Assembly: GCA_021792635.1 (NCBI GenBank)
Contig: JAJYUH010000006.1
Coordinates: 62,001 to 126,000, forward strand
DNA: 64,000 nt
Source of the DNA: Natronospirales bacterium
GTDB taxonomy: Bacteria; Pseudomonadota; Gammaproteobacteria; Natronospirales; REEB76
Direction of reading: 5' to 3'
This document shows positions 16,231-24,721 of the stretch, in pieces (position 1 is the first letter of the stretch; each line of letters begins with the position of its first letter). The translations under genes and the position numbers were made by a program. Below the pieces are notes generated by a model. That model made no database searches and was not told the origin of the DNA. It worked only from the letters and a program-made list of their open reading frames with translations.

Positions 16231-16746
16231 TTACGAGCTGATCCGGAGCTTTTCATTTACCGCTATCCAGCTCAGGCGCGCGGCTCTTGCATCGTCCAAC
16301 GCATGATGTTCCCGCATCCCTGACTTGTAACAACGCTCGCGGGCCTTTTCGAACACTTCGACGCCAGACGGAAGTGCCAGCGGCTGATGGCTAAGTTTGG
16401 TTGGCCAGGAGTTGGCTGCGTAGCAGATTTTCTGAATCCATTCCCAGTCCGCTGCTACCGCGTCGGTGGCAATCCGCACCGGACGGCCGAAGGCGGCAAC
16501 CCATGCCGGCAGGCGTTCCGTGAGTTCATCCCAGGTCATTTGGAACTTGCCGCCCTCCAATAATGGCAACACCTGCTCCTGTACGAAGGGATCGCACTCC
16601 TCCATTCCCCAGGTGTCCGTGAGTTCCGCATAGAACTCGCGCCCGTCCTCACTCACGAGCGCAATGCTGATGAGGTTGGGCTCGGACATGAGACCGGTGA
16701 ATTCGGTGTCCAGAAACAGCAGCAGGGGTTCGGTCGGGGTTTGCAT
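16231..16746 (-). CDS. DEDDh-type 3'-5' exonuclease
   Basis: A 171-residue protein from the ATG at 16746. FLDTEFTGL supplies the first Asp-x-Glu, TDAVAADW a central Asp, and HHALDDARA the His-x4-Asp of the DEDDh family (RNase T / epsilon-like fold). Two metal ions would be held for hydrolysis of DNA or RNA ends. A longer upstream open frame lacks family features and overlaps the neighbouring gene, so I do not use it. It is the last gene of a minus-strand row behind the cupin gene (50-base gap), the Cas4-like nuclease and the AAA+ ATPase. A degenerate copy of its tail lies at 15484-15660. Confidence 0.82.
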   Translation of the reverse strand: MQTPTEPLLLFLDTEFTGLMSEPNLISIALVSEDGREFYAELTDTWGMEECDPFVQEQVLPLLEGGKFQMTWDELTERLPAWVAAFGRPVRIATDAVAADWEWIQKICYAANSWPTKLSHQPLALPSGVEVFEKARERCYKSGMREHHALDDARAARLSWIAVNEKLRISS

Positions 16747-16796
16747 GTAAGAAGCAATGCCTCTGTCGGGCGAGTGCGAGATCATGCCGCGCGCCG

Positions 16797-17219
16797 CTAT
16801 CCGTTGGAACGATGAAAGCCCCAAGTGCGCACACACGGGCCGGTAATAAGCAAAGTCCACACGGGTCCGTAGATAATTTCGAGACGGTGTGCGGTGACCG
16901 CTCGTCGCCAGGCCATGCTTACCGCATGCCGCTCCTTGATGCGCCAAGGCACGTCCGTGACGCGCACATACGGCGTCGGCGAATTGGGAAAGCCCGCCAG
17001 AATCTCGCGATAGGCGCCTTTCAGCATGATACTCACGAAACCCCACGGATGATCGTGCAACGCGGCATCAGGATCATCGCGCAGGATGCAGTGCAGAAAG
17101 ACATTGAACCAGCGGTTTTCGGGCAGCAGACACCAGCGCAGCAGGTAGGGATGCCGCGGGTCCCCGATAATCTCATCGGGTGGCCGGGCAATCGGAAACC
17201 GAAACGCTCGCCTGATCAT
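16797..17219 (-). CDS. Small cupin-like protein
   Basis: A 140-residue single-domain protein. HDHPWGFVSIMLKGAYRE carries the His-x-His of a cupin metal site, and a later AHRLE provides a third possible His. The Trp-rich C-terminus (WTLLITGPCVRTWGFH) is typical of short cupins that I associate with phage and island genes. It may bind a metal and act as dioxygenase, isomerase or ligand sensor; nothing decides between these. Its start overlaps the stop of the Cas4-like nuclease gene in an ATGA, so translation is coupled and the two products probably work together. Confidence 0.72.
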   Translation of the reverse strand: MIRRAFRFPIARPPDEIIGDPRHPYLLRWCLLPENRWFNVFLHCILRDDPDAALHDHPWGFVSIMLKGAYREILAGFPNSPTPYVRVTDVPWRIKERHAVSMAWRRAVTAHRLEIIYGPVWTLLITGPCVRTWGFHRSNG

Positions 17220-18694
17220 GCGCTCCGCTTCCGGCGTTTGCCGTGCTGCAGGAAACGCGCCACTTCCAGCATGGCGAGCGTGTCGCGCTCGCAGTATTGC
17301 AGGAGCGCCTGGCGCAGCGTTTGGCGGTGCTCCGCGGCCGTCTCCCCCGCAATCAGTTCAAGATACGCCGCGCTGGCGGCTCCGCCCTCGCGGATTTCCT
17401 CCAGGTTTTGGTAATCCAGCTCCGGCGCAATGGTTGGCAGCACCGATTTGATGGACCAGCTTCCCTGCATGGCCGGGTGATAATAGCTCTTGCGCGTGAG
17501 GGCGCATAAATCCACGAGTCTTGCCGTTATGGCCGATAGCGGCTTTTTCAAATCCGGAAAGCGCTCGGCCAATGCATTCAAGATTCGTTTTTCGTAAGGG
17601 CTGTACACCAGTACCGGCCCGCGCCGCCCCGCAGCCTTGATCACCGCTTCGGCAAAGGCCCGCATGGGTGGCGTGCCGTCATCGTGCAAAAATTCCGTGT
17701 TGCTCAAGTGGCCATCCTGCTGCTCCACATGACAGGAGAACTGGAACGGCAGCGCCTCGTAGGGGCGCGTTTCCGCCCAGATGGGGACGGCAAAACTCAC
17801 GGTTTCAAAGTCCAGGTAATAACGCGGATAGCCCAATTCCTCGAGAGCCGCCCGGGCGTCCGGTTTGAGTTCCGGTTTGCCGCTGCACGTGATCCGATGC
17901 ACCCATTTCTGCACATCGGTCCGGATGCGTTCCGGGGGCACTTCGCGCAGGTCCGCGTAACCACCCGCCAGCAGCTCATAAACCTTGTCGCCGATGCGTG
18001 GCAGGTTGATTACCGGGTAATCCGCCCTCGGCCAGCAGTGATGCACGAAAGGACATTCGTACGGTTCAAAGCATTGCTTGCCGATGGCGATGTTCGGCGT
18101 TCGCCCCGCGAGTATGCGCTTCAATTCCCGAACAATGCCTGGCATCTCGGGAAACAAGGCACGCACGGCCTGACGTATGTCCTGATACACAAACAGTCCC
18201 GCGTAATCGCCGTCGCCGCGATACAGAAAATCCCGGTTGATATAGCCGAGCTGGATTTCGCGCAACTGGTGGCCGGCGCGTTCGACAACCCAGGCTTGTA
18301 CGGCCACATCCAGGTCATGTTCAGGCTTCGGTTCCGTGGATGATTTAATTTCAATGAGACTCAACTTGCCGGTCTTGTTTTTCCGCAGCACGTCGCAACG
18401 CACCAGTACGCCTTCGGCCCGGAAGGCCGCCTCGAACAGCGTGAGCGATCCCTTGCAGACCAGATGCGCTTCCGTTTCCCTGAGCGCTTGACCGAGATTC
18501 TCCTGGTGCTCGATCAGAACGCCTTCCGGAAACTGCCGGCGGGCCGCCTCACCCACCTTATGGCCGGTGGTGAAAGCCGCCTCCCGACTTTCGTCCAGCT
18601 CCGCCAGTTCCGGGCGGTGAACTTCGAGATACAGACGCTTCGGGCATTGCCGGCCCGAGAGGATTTTTGATTTCGACAGGCGATATTCACGCAT
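17216..18694 (-). CDS. Cas4-like nuclease fused to DUF2779 (DEDD-type) domain
   Basis: A 492-residue, two-domain protein. The N-terminal half looks like a Cas4/AddB-type PD-(D/E)xK nuclease: Cys17, then Asp101 and EIK at 115-117, and Cys208, Cys214 and Cys220, four cysteines that could bind an iron-sulfur cluster. The second half (from about 285) is DUF2779, an RNase-H-like fold starting with YYLDFETVSF (Asp295, Glu297) and including PVLVYSPYEKRIL. Cas4-type enzymes trim DNA ends with exonuclease activity. There is no CRISPR array or other cas gene, so a CRISPR role is unlikely. The gene starts 12 bases behind the AAA+ ATPase and overlaps the cupin gene. Confidence 0.82.
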   Translation of the reverse strand: MREYRLSKSKILSGRQCPKRLYLEVHRPELAELDESREAAFTTGHKVGEAARRQFPEGVLIEHQENLGQALRETEAHLVCKGSLTLFEAAFRAEGVLVRCDVLRKNKTGKLSLIEIKSSTEPKPEHDLDVAVQAWVVERAGHQLREIQLGYINRDFLYRGDGDYAGLFVYQDIRQAVRALFPEMPGIVRELKRILAGRTPNIAIGKQCFEPYECPFVHHCWPRADYPVINLPRIGDKVYELLAGGYADLREVPPERIRTDVQKWVHRITCSGKPELKPDARAALEELGYPRYYLDFETVSFAVPIWAETRPYEALPFQFSCHVEQQDGHLSNTEFLHDDGTPPMRAFAEAVIKAAGRRGPVLVYSPYEKRILNALAERFPDLKKPLSAITARLVDLCALTRKSYYHPAMQGSWSIKSVLPTIAPELDYQNLEEIREGGAASAAYLELIAGETAAEHRQTLRQALLQYCERDTLAMLEVARFLQHGKRRKRSA

Positions 18695-18706
18695 GTTGCG
18701 TTCTCC

Positions 18707-20887
18707 TCAATTCAGAGTGGCAGTGAATCCGACGGGTCTGCTGGAATCGCGCTGTTTCATCCGGCATTCGTCTTCAAGACCCCGGATCAGCCGTTCCGCA
18801 TTGAGCGCCGCGCCGAAAACCCTGGCCTTGCGCACCACCACGGCAAAATCTCCGGGCGCGAGGTTACCGAGCCGGTTGAGCCGTTTTTCAGTCTCCGCAT
18901 CCAGGGGGTTCTGGCCGTGCTCGTCCAACACCGATAGAAACAAATCGTGTGCCTGCTGCGGGTTGAGATAATTGAAGCGAATCTTGAAATCAAAACGCCG
19001 CAGCGACGCCGCGTCCAGCGTATCCATCAGGTTGGTGGAGGCGATGAAGATACCTTCGAAGGCTTCCATTTGCGTCAGTACTTCGTTCACCTGCGTGACC
19101 TCCCAGCTTGCGTATGCGCCACGGCGCTCACGCAGGAAACTGTCGGCTTCATCGAGCAATAGCACTGCGCCTTCACGCTCGGCATCGCGAAACATCGAGG
19201 CGATATTTCGCTCGGACATTCCCACCCACATGCTTAAGAGATCGGAGGCCGGTTTGACCAACAACGGCTTGTCGAGCTGTTCGGCGAGATGGCGTCCAAA
19301 AGCGGTCTTGCCGGTGCCGGGCGGACCGTAAAGGCACAGGCGCGCTCGAGTACAGTGCCGCAGGCCGGACACCAGTGCGGTCAGATCGGTGTCGGAATTC
19401 GAATACTCGGGCGCGTAGGGTGTGGACGGAGGCTCGATCGCCATCGGCCGACACAGCAGCCCCATGGCATCGAGCGTATGCTCCACCACCCGCCGCAGGG
19501 TTGCGTCGGCCTGCGCCTCGTCCCGGATTTCAAGCCTGCGCAATACCGCGGCGGCATTCGCCACCACAGCCGGCGCCAAGGCCTCGTGTTCCGCCAGCGC
19601 TCGGATGCAGGCCGGTGACACGGGAATGCCGTTCAGATGTTTGGCAAAACTTCGGCTCCGGGTCGCGCGCGTGCCGCCCCGCAGTTCCACGATGTACTGG
19701 AAGCGACGCAGATACGCGGGATCTATGCTTTCGACGGAGTTGGTCAGCCATAGAGTGGGCACCGGATTTTCCTCCAACAGGCGGTTGATGGCTGCCTTGG
19801 TCTGCCCGCCGGGTTTCGTGGTGAACAGGGAGAAAAACGGCGCATCGCCGCCGAATACGTCCTCGGCTTCGTCAAATACCACCAGCGCATCCGGGTTGCG
19901 TACCAGCACCCGCTGGCTCAAGGCATAGGCACGCAACCGCTGTTTGCCGTCCAGGGCTTCGTGATCCTTGGCTTCCTCCGTAGCCACCTCGTAAAGGGGC
20001 CGGGCGAGCACCTCAGCAAGGACCCGGGTCAGTTGCGTTTTGCCGACGCCCGGGTTGCCATAAATCAGGAAATTGACTCCCGGCTCCGCACGGGCGCGCA
20101 CACCGTGAAGATAATCCCGCATCAGCGCAAAGTCATCGGCATGGCCGGCAAAATCAGCCGGCGCCAGATCGGCCCGCCCGGCCCGGCGGAAGTAGCGTTG
20201 GAAAATGCTGAGCGTGTCGCCGTGCTCAGCCAGCAGCGTTTCCATGAGCCCCTCCAGAAGTTCCAGCCGGTCGGTCAGGTCCAGATGGAAGCACTCAGTG
20301 CCCTTCAGACGCAGCAGTCCGGAGCGAACCAACGGGCCGTCCGTTGAGAGCGCCAAGCGTATCTCTTCTGCGGGCGCTCGCAGGATGCATGCGAGCTGCT
20401 GCATGTGCGAAAGATCGCTTGCCGAGCCAAGCCCCTCGGTAACCTGATGCAGCCAGCCCAAGTGTGTAATCAGCAGCACAAACTGCACCAGCAGGCATTC
20501 GGTGGCATTGAGCCCAAGGGTCTCGGCGAGACGATTGAGGTTGCGTCCAAATAGGTCTTGCCCGTCCGGCACGGGCAGCGTAAACGTTTTGAGGCAGCGG
20601 CGCAGCGCACGCGGAAGTTCACGTTTCAGGTACTTGCCGGGGTTCTCTTCACCGGGTGCCCGTGCTTCATCTTCCCAGCCCTCGCAGCGATCATAAACGT
20701 CAAGCAAGGTGCGTAACTCGAAGAGTTCCAGCACTTCTCGGAACAGGTCATTGCCAAAGTCAATATCCGGAAAAAGCTTGCGTACTACGCCAAGTTCCAC
20801 CAGCATCCGCAGGCCCCAGAGCTTGCCGAGTTCTTCATAGGCCGGAATAACTCCGGCAGGGGACATCGCATTCTTGCTGTTCGTCAT
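18707..20887 (-). CDS. Tandem AAA+ ATPase (two AAA domains)
   Basis: A 726-residue protein from the ATG at 20887, preceded by GGAG. A helical region of about 270 residues comes first. AAA domain 1 has Walker A GNPGVGKT (about 277-284), Walker B ALVVFDEAED and a TNSVESID sensor. AAA domain 2 has GPPGTGKT (about 521-528), a pore-loop-like MWVGMSE, Walker B AVLLLDEADS and STNLMDTLD. Arg pairs (YLRRF, SLRRFDF) follow each. Both ATP sites appear intact, as in CDC48-like remodelling machines, but the N-terminal region matches no adaptor I know. It heads the operon and is divergent from a WYL regulator, suggesting an inducible remodeller that works with the two nucleases. Confidence 0.85.
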   Translation of the reverse strand: MTNSKNAMSPAGVIPAYEELGKLWGLRMLVELGVVRKLFPDIDFGNDLFREVLELFELRTLLDVYDRCEGWEDEARAPGEENPGKYLKRELPRALRRCLKTFTLPVPDGQDLFGRNLNRLAETLGLNATECLLVQFVLLITHLGWLHQVTEGLGSASDLSHMQQLACILRAPAEEIRLALSTDGPLVRSGLLRLKGTECFHLDLTDRLELLEGLMETLLAEHGDTLSIFQRYFRRAGRADLAPADFAGHADDFALMRDYLHGVRARAEPGVNFLIYGNPGVGKTQLTRVLAEVLARPLYEVATEEAKDHEALDGKQRLRAYALSQRVLVRNPDALVVFDEAEDVFGGDAPFFSLFTTKPGGQTKAAINRLLEENPVPTLWLTNSVESIDPAYLRRFQYIVELRGGTRATRSRSFAKHLNGIPVSPACIRALAEHEALAPAVVANAAAVLRRLEIRDEAQADATLRRVVEHTLDAMGLLCRPMAIEPPSTPYAPEYSNSDTDLTALVSGLRHCTRARLCLYGPPGTGKTAFGRHLAEQLDKPLLVKPASDLLSMWVGMSERNIASMFRDAEREGAVLLLDEADSFLRERRGAYASWEVTQVNEVLTQMEAFEGIFIASTNLMDTLDAASLRRFDFKIRFNYLNPQQAHDLFLSVLDEHGQNPLDAETEKRLNRLGNLAPGDFAVVVRKARVFGAALNAERLIRGLEDECRMKQRDSSRPVGFTATLN

Positions 20888-20935
20888 GAGGGCGCTCTCC
20901 AATGCGTTTCACCTGCGCACAGGATAGCCGTGCCC

Positions 20936-20954
20936 TGCGACAATTCCTGTCGCA
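20936..20954. promoter_or_regulatory. Perfect palindrome in the WYL/AAA divergent promoter region
   Basis: TGCGACA at 20936-20942 and TGTCGCA at 20948-20954 form a perfect 7-5-7 inverted repeat. It lies between the divergent start codons, 42 bases from the WYL gene and 48 from the ATPase gene. This is the size and position expected of a dimeric repressor site; the WYL protein next door is the natural candidate to bind it and to control both transcripts. Confidence 0.65.
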
Positions 20955-20996
20955 CTGATGTGCTACCGTGTAACCGCTCAAAACGGAGGAACGGAC

Positions 20997-21992
20997 ATGG
21001 CCGACAAGCTGCTGCGTCTGCTCGCGATGCTGGAGCAGATTCCCCGGGCACCTTACAAGCGATCGCCGACTGAAATCCGCGCTCGGCTTGCTCAGGTTGG
21101 CTACCTGACCGACGTGCGCAGCGTGCAGCGCGATCTCGAATCCCTGATCGGGCGCTTGCCTATTGAGGCCGACCGGCGCAACAAGCCCTACGGCTGGCAC
21201 TGGTCGAAGGCGGCTCGTCCTCTGAATCTGCCGCGCATGACTACCGCCGAGGCCACGACCTACCGCCTGGTGGGGATGTTTCTGCGGGATCTCCTGCCTG
21301 GCTCGGTGCTGCAAGCTCTCCAGCCGCAGATGCAGGCGGCCGAGCAGGTGCTTGCGACACTGCCCCACGGAGGGTTTCGGGATTGGAGCCGCAAGGTCCG
21401 TTTGCTGCCGCCCGGCCAGCCGCTGATTGCACCGCAGGTCAAACCAGCAGTGCTCGCGCAGCTCTACGAAGCGTTGCTCACCAGCCGCCGGATAAGCGCC
21501 CGGTATCGTCCGGTGGGAGAATCAGGTCCGCGTCCTTACAAGGAACTGAGTCCGCTCGGTCTCGTGCTCCGGGGCCGGGTGCTCTATTTACTCTGCACCG
21601 TGTTCGAATACAGTGACGTGCTGCAGTTCGCCGCCCACCGCTTCGTCGAGGCGGCGTTGCTCGACAAGACCGCGAACCGGCCGGATAGTTTCGATCTGGA
21701 TACCTACATACAGGCGAACAACTTCGATTTTCCCAAGGGAAAGTCCATTCCGCTGGAAGTGCTTTTCGAGAAAACCCTGGCAGTACATCTACAGGAGACT
21801 CCGCTGTCGAAGGACCAGACGGTGGAGCCCTTCGACCATGAGCGGGTCCGCATCCGTGCCACGGTCCGCGATACCGGTCAGCTCCGCTGGTGGCTATTGA
21901 GCTTTGGCCACCGTGTGGAAGTCCTAGCCCCGCAGGCACTCCGCACCGAAATGCAGGAAACCTGCCGCGCCATGGCACAGCGATATGCCTGA
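20997..21992 (+). CDS. WYL-domain transcriptional regulator
   Basis: A 331-residue protein from the ATG at 20997, with CGGAGGA upstream at good spacing. Residues 1-65 form a winged helix-turn-helix (RLLAMLEQIPRAP, RSVQRDLESLIGRLPI). A WYL domain follows from about 140, with ARYRPVGESG and PLGLVLRGRVLYLLC, and then a C-terminal WCX-like part. WYL proteins are ligand-responsive regulators frequently found beside defence operons such as BREX, CBASS and Pif-like loci. It is divergent from the ATPase-nuclease operon with a perfect palindrome between. It probably represses that operon and itself until a nucleotide-type signal appears; the ligand is unknown. Confidence 0.87.
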   Translation: MADKLLRLLAMLEQIPRAPYKRSPTEIRARLAQVGYLTDVRSVQRDLESLIGRLPIEADRRNKPYGWHWSKAARPLNLPRMTTAEATTYRLVGMFLRDLLPGSVLQALQPQMQAAEQVLATLPHGGFRDWSRKVRLLPPGQPLIAPQVKPAVLAQLYEALLTSRRISARYRPVGESGPRPYKELSPLGLVLRGRVLYLLCTVFEYSDVLQFAAHRFVEAALLDKTANRPDSFDLDTYIQANNFDFPKGKSIPLEVLFEKTLAVHLQETPLSKDQTVEPFDHERVRIRATVRDTGQLRWWLLSFGHRVEVLAPQALRTEMQETCRAMAQRYA

Positions 21993-22020
21993 AGACGGTG
22001 CGATCAAAATTGGACTGCCA

Positions 22021-22677
22021 ATGGACGAACGCAATATGCAGACCGGCATCCGAATCACGGTAATCGCGTTGCTGTTCGCGGCCGCCCTTTGTCCAAGCGG
22101 CGCGCTGGCGGCAACGGCTGCTCCGCACGTGCCGGTGGCCGGCCACGCAGTCCTCAACCACCAGTTGCTGATCCTTGCGCTTTGGGCTCTGGCCGGCGCT
22201 TTTCTGTTGCTGCTGGCGCTGGGCCTGACCAACCGGGTGGTGATCTTTTACGACGGTTGGGACGCGTTCTGGGCCGTCGTCCCACTTATCTCGGTGGTGG
22301 TTTCCGTGATTATCGTCATCAGCATCACCCCCGACACTGCCCACGGCGCCCCACAGGTCGGCCACACGCTCCTGCCGACCCTGGTTCTGGCGGCGGGCGG
22401 TTTCGGCGCATTGATCGGCGGAATCATGACGCTTTACAACGCGGTCAAATACAACCGGAACCTGCCGCTGGGCTTGCTGATCGGTGTCTGCAAACTGGTT
22501 ATCTCCATGCTGCTGATCACACTGTCACTCAACTATCTCCTGAACATGAACGATAAGCGCACCCGGAATCGGAACCTGTTCACGTTCCTCGTCCTGGGAG
22601 GGATTGCATGGCTGTGGCTAAAGCTCGTCAACGGCGAACGGGTTTATGAAAGGAAGGGGTGGACAACGCCGAAGTGA
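22021..22677 (+). CDS. Multi-spanning membrane protein of unknown function
   Basis: About 218 residues. A signal-like hydrophobic segment (ITVIALLFAAALC) is followed by four or five further membrane helices: LLILALWALAGAFLLLL, AVVPLISVVVSVIIVIS, LPTLVLAAGGFGALIGGI, LLIGVCKLVISMLLIT and FTFLVLGGIAWLWL. Starts at 21985 (overlapping the end of the WYL gene), 22021 and 22036 are all possible; none has a strong ribosome binding site. I recognise no family. Overlap or close spacing with the WYL gene suggests co-transcription, so it may belong to the same functional unit, but it could also be an unrelated conserved membrane protein. Confidence 0.65.
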   Translation: MDERNMQTGIRITVIALLFAAALCPSGALAATAAPHVPVAGHAVLNHQLLILALWALAGAFLLLLALGLTNRVVIFYDGWDAFWAVVPLISVVVSVIIVISITPDTAHGAPQVGHTLLPTLVLAAGGFGALIGGIMTLYNAVKYNRNLPLGLLIGVCKLVISMLLITLSLNYLLNMNDKRTRNRNLFTFLVLGGIAWLWLKLVNGERVYERKGWTTPK

Positions 22678-22889
22678 TGTACTTGCCGGCGGCTGGGGGA
22701 AATACTGTGCCGGCTGACATCAGATTCCCGATCGGACAGCGGCATTCCGGGGTGATTTGCCGGATCCCGGCGGCATGACACAATGCAATTCAAGCGGATT
22801 CCATCACGGCTGCACCGGTTCGATTTTCATGACATGATTTCGCCAGCAATCTTCGTGGGCGATCCTGCTTTCCATCAAGGACTGAATCT

Positions 22890-23600
22890 ATGGAATGGAT
22901 CATGAATCTCGACATCTGGGCGGCGCTGGTGACGCTCACGGCGCTGGAAATCGTTCTCGGCATCGACAACATCATTTTCATATCCATCGTCACCGGACGC
23001 TTGCCGCCGGCGCGTCAGGCTGCCGCCCGTCAACTGGGCCTGACGCTGGCGGTGGTCACGCGGCTGGCGCTGCTCGTCACAATCTTTTGGCTGTCGCGGC
23101 TCAGCGCACCGCTGTTCAGCCTGTTCGAGCGGCCCTTTTCGCTGCGTGATCTGGTACTGATCGGCGGCGGCTTGTTCCTGCTCGCCAAGAGCACGCTGGA
23201 GATCCACGGCGACATCGAGGAGGGCTTCACGCCGCGCGCCTCCGGCGCGCACCTGTCGCTGGCCTCGGCGGTGGTGCAGATCGCACTGCTCGACATCGTG
23301 TTCTCGTTCGATTCCGTGATCACCGCCATCGGCATGTCGGACCGCTTGTTCGTCATGGCCGCGGCCATCATTATCGCCGTGGGCTGCATGCTGCTGTACG
23401 CCGGTGCGGTGAGCCGCTTCGTGCAGCGCCATCCGACCCTCAAGATGCTGGCACTCGCATTTCTGATCCTGATCGGCGTGGCGCTGATCGCCGACGGCAT
23501 CGGCCTGCATATCCCCAAGGGTTACATCTATTTCGCCATGGCCTTCGCCTTCGGCATGGAGATGCTCAACCTGCGGCTGCGGCGGAAGCCTGCGCCGTGA
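22890..23600 (+). CDS. TerC-family integral membrane protein
   Basis: A 236-residue protein with about seven membrane helices and the TerC hallmarks: LEIVLGIDNIIFI in the first helix and LLDIVFSFDSVITAIGM in the middle, whose acidic residues are thought to bind metal. The family includes manganese exporters and proteins that metallate exported enzymes. It starts a three-gene run with overlapping stops and starts (Dph6-like ligase, then thioesterase). I looked for a yybP-ykoY manganese riboswitch upstream and saw none. Confidence 0.92.
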   Translation: MEWIMNLDIWAALVTLTALEIVLGIDNIIFISIVTGRLPPARQAAARQLGLTLAVVTRLALLVTIFWLSRLSAPLFSLFERPFSLRDLVLIGGGLFLLAKSTLEIHGDIEEGFTPRASGAHLSLASAVVQIALLDIVFSFDSVITAIGMSDRLFVMAAAIIIAVGCMLLYAGAVSRFVQRHPTLKMLALAFLILIGVALIADGIGLHIPKGYIYFAMAFAFGMEMLNLRLRRKPAP

Positions 23601-24283
23601 AAGCGCTGCCCGTGATCCTCTCCTGGAGCGGCGGCAAAGACAGCGCCCTGGCGCTGCACGCCCTGCGGCGGGAGGCGCGTTACCGCGTGGCCGGTTTGCT
23701 CACCAGCGTGAACGCGCACTACGGCCGCATCAGCATGCACGGGGTGCGCGAGGATTTGCTGGATGCCCAGGCGGAATCCATCGGTCTGCCGCTGCACAAG
23801 ATCAAATTGTCCGAGCGTCCGTCGAACGAAGAATACGAACAGAAAATGCGCGCGGCGCTGGAAAGCTTCCAGGCGCAGCGTATCCGGCACGTGGCTTTCG
23901 GCGATCTGTTCCTGGAGGATATTCGCCAATACCGCATTGAACACCTGCGACAGACGGGCATGGATTGTCTGTTTCCACTTTGGCACCGTCCCACGGACAA
24001 ACTGGCACGCGAATTCATTGCCCTGGGATTCAAGGCGGTGCTCTGCTGCGTGGATGGGCAGGCACTGGCCGCGGAATTCGCCGGCCGCGAGTATGATGAC
24101 GCGTTGCTGCACGATCTGCCCGCCGGCGTGGATCCCTGCGGCGAGCACGGCGAATTTCACACCTTCGTGTACGCCGGACCGGTTTTCAGGCATGCAATCC
24201 ACTTTACCCGTGGCGCACGCGTCAACAGGGACGAACGTTTCTATTTCTGTGACCTGATCCCCGTACAGGAGGCCCTCGCATGA
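23597..24283 (+). CDS. Dph6-like ATP-binding amidoligase (adenine nucleotide alpha hydrolase)
   Basis: A 228-residue protein with the PP-loop SWSGGKDS near the N-terminus and the family-specific DPCGEHGEFHTF near residue 180. It is related to archaeal and eukaryotic diphthine-ammonia ligase, but bacteria lack diphthamide, so the bacterial substrate is unknown; an ATP-dependent amide or thiolation-like reaction is likely. Start and stop overlap the adjoining genes by four bases each, indicating translational coupling in the TerC operon. Confidence 0.88.
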   Translation: MKALPVILSWSGGKDSALALHALRREARYRVAGLLTSVNAHYGRISMHGVREDLLDAQAESIGLPLHKIKLSERPSNEEYEQKMRAALESFQAQRIRHVAFGDLFLEDIRQYRIEHLRQTGMDCLFPLWHRPTDKLAREFIALGFKAVLCCVDGQALAAEFAGREYDDALLHDLPAGVDPCGEHGEFHTFVYAGPVFRHAIHFTRGARVNRDERFYFCDLIPVQEALA

Positions 24284-24714
24284 GCATCTGGTTCCAACCC
24301 TTCACGTTGGATGAACTCAACCGCTACCAGCAGCAAACGCTGGTGACCCATCTTGGCATCCGCTACACGGAAGTCGGCGAGGATTACCTCCAGGCCACGA
24401 TGCCGGTGGATGCGCGCACCAAACAGCCGGCCGGCATCCTGCACGGCGGCGCCTCGGTGGCGCTGGCCGAAACCCTGGGAAGCACGGGGGCCAATCTGAC
24501 GGTGGACCGGAAACAGAAATTCTGCGTGGGGCTCGACATTAACGCCAACCATATACGCGCCATGCGCGAGGGAGAAGTGATCGGCACCGCGCGGCCGCTG
24601 CACATCGGCAAAACCACCCAGGTGTGGGAAATCAGGATTACCGATGAGGCGGACAGGCTGGTGTGTATCTCGCGGATTACCATGGCGGTGCTGGAACGTA
24701 CCGCCATGAAATGA
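24280..24714 (+). CDS. Hotdog-fold acyl-CoA thioesterase (PaaI/YdiI type)
   Basis: A 144-residue single hotdog domain. GILHGGASVALAETLGS carries the catalytic Glu and substrate-binding Gly residues of the YdiI/MenI branch, which hydrolyse aromatic acyl-CoA such as DHNA-CoA or related thioesters. It probably forms a tetramer in the cytoplasm. It is the last gene of the TerC operon (ATGA overlap) and converges with the gene at 24722. Confidence 0.9.
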   Translation: MSIWFQPFTLDELNRYQQQTLVTHLGIRYTEVGEDYLQATMPVDARTKQPAGILHGGASVALAETLGSTGANLTVDRKQKFCVGLDINANHIRAMREGEVIGTARPLHIGKTTQVWEIRITDEADRLVCISRITMAVLERTAMK

Positions 24715-24721
24715 ATAGCCC

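Noticed and set aside
16747-17046. A 100-residue N-terminal extension of the DEDDh exonuclease
   Set aside because: It overlaps the cupin gene, has no family similarity, and the DTE motif lies at the expected distance from the ATG at 16746.
17216-18694. A CRISPR-Cas adaptation gene (cas4)
   Set aside because: No repeat-spacer array and no cas1 or cas2 in the window; the fusion to DUF2779 is a different family.
22678-22889. A yybP-ykoY manganese riboswitch in front of the TerC gene
   Set aside because: TerC-type genes often have one, but the conserved core bases and helices could not be found here.
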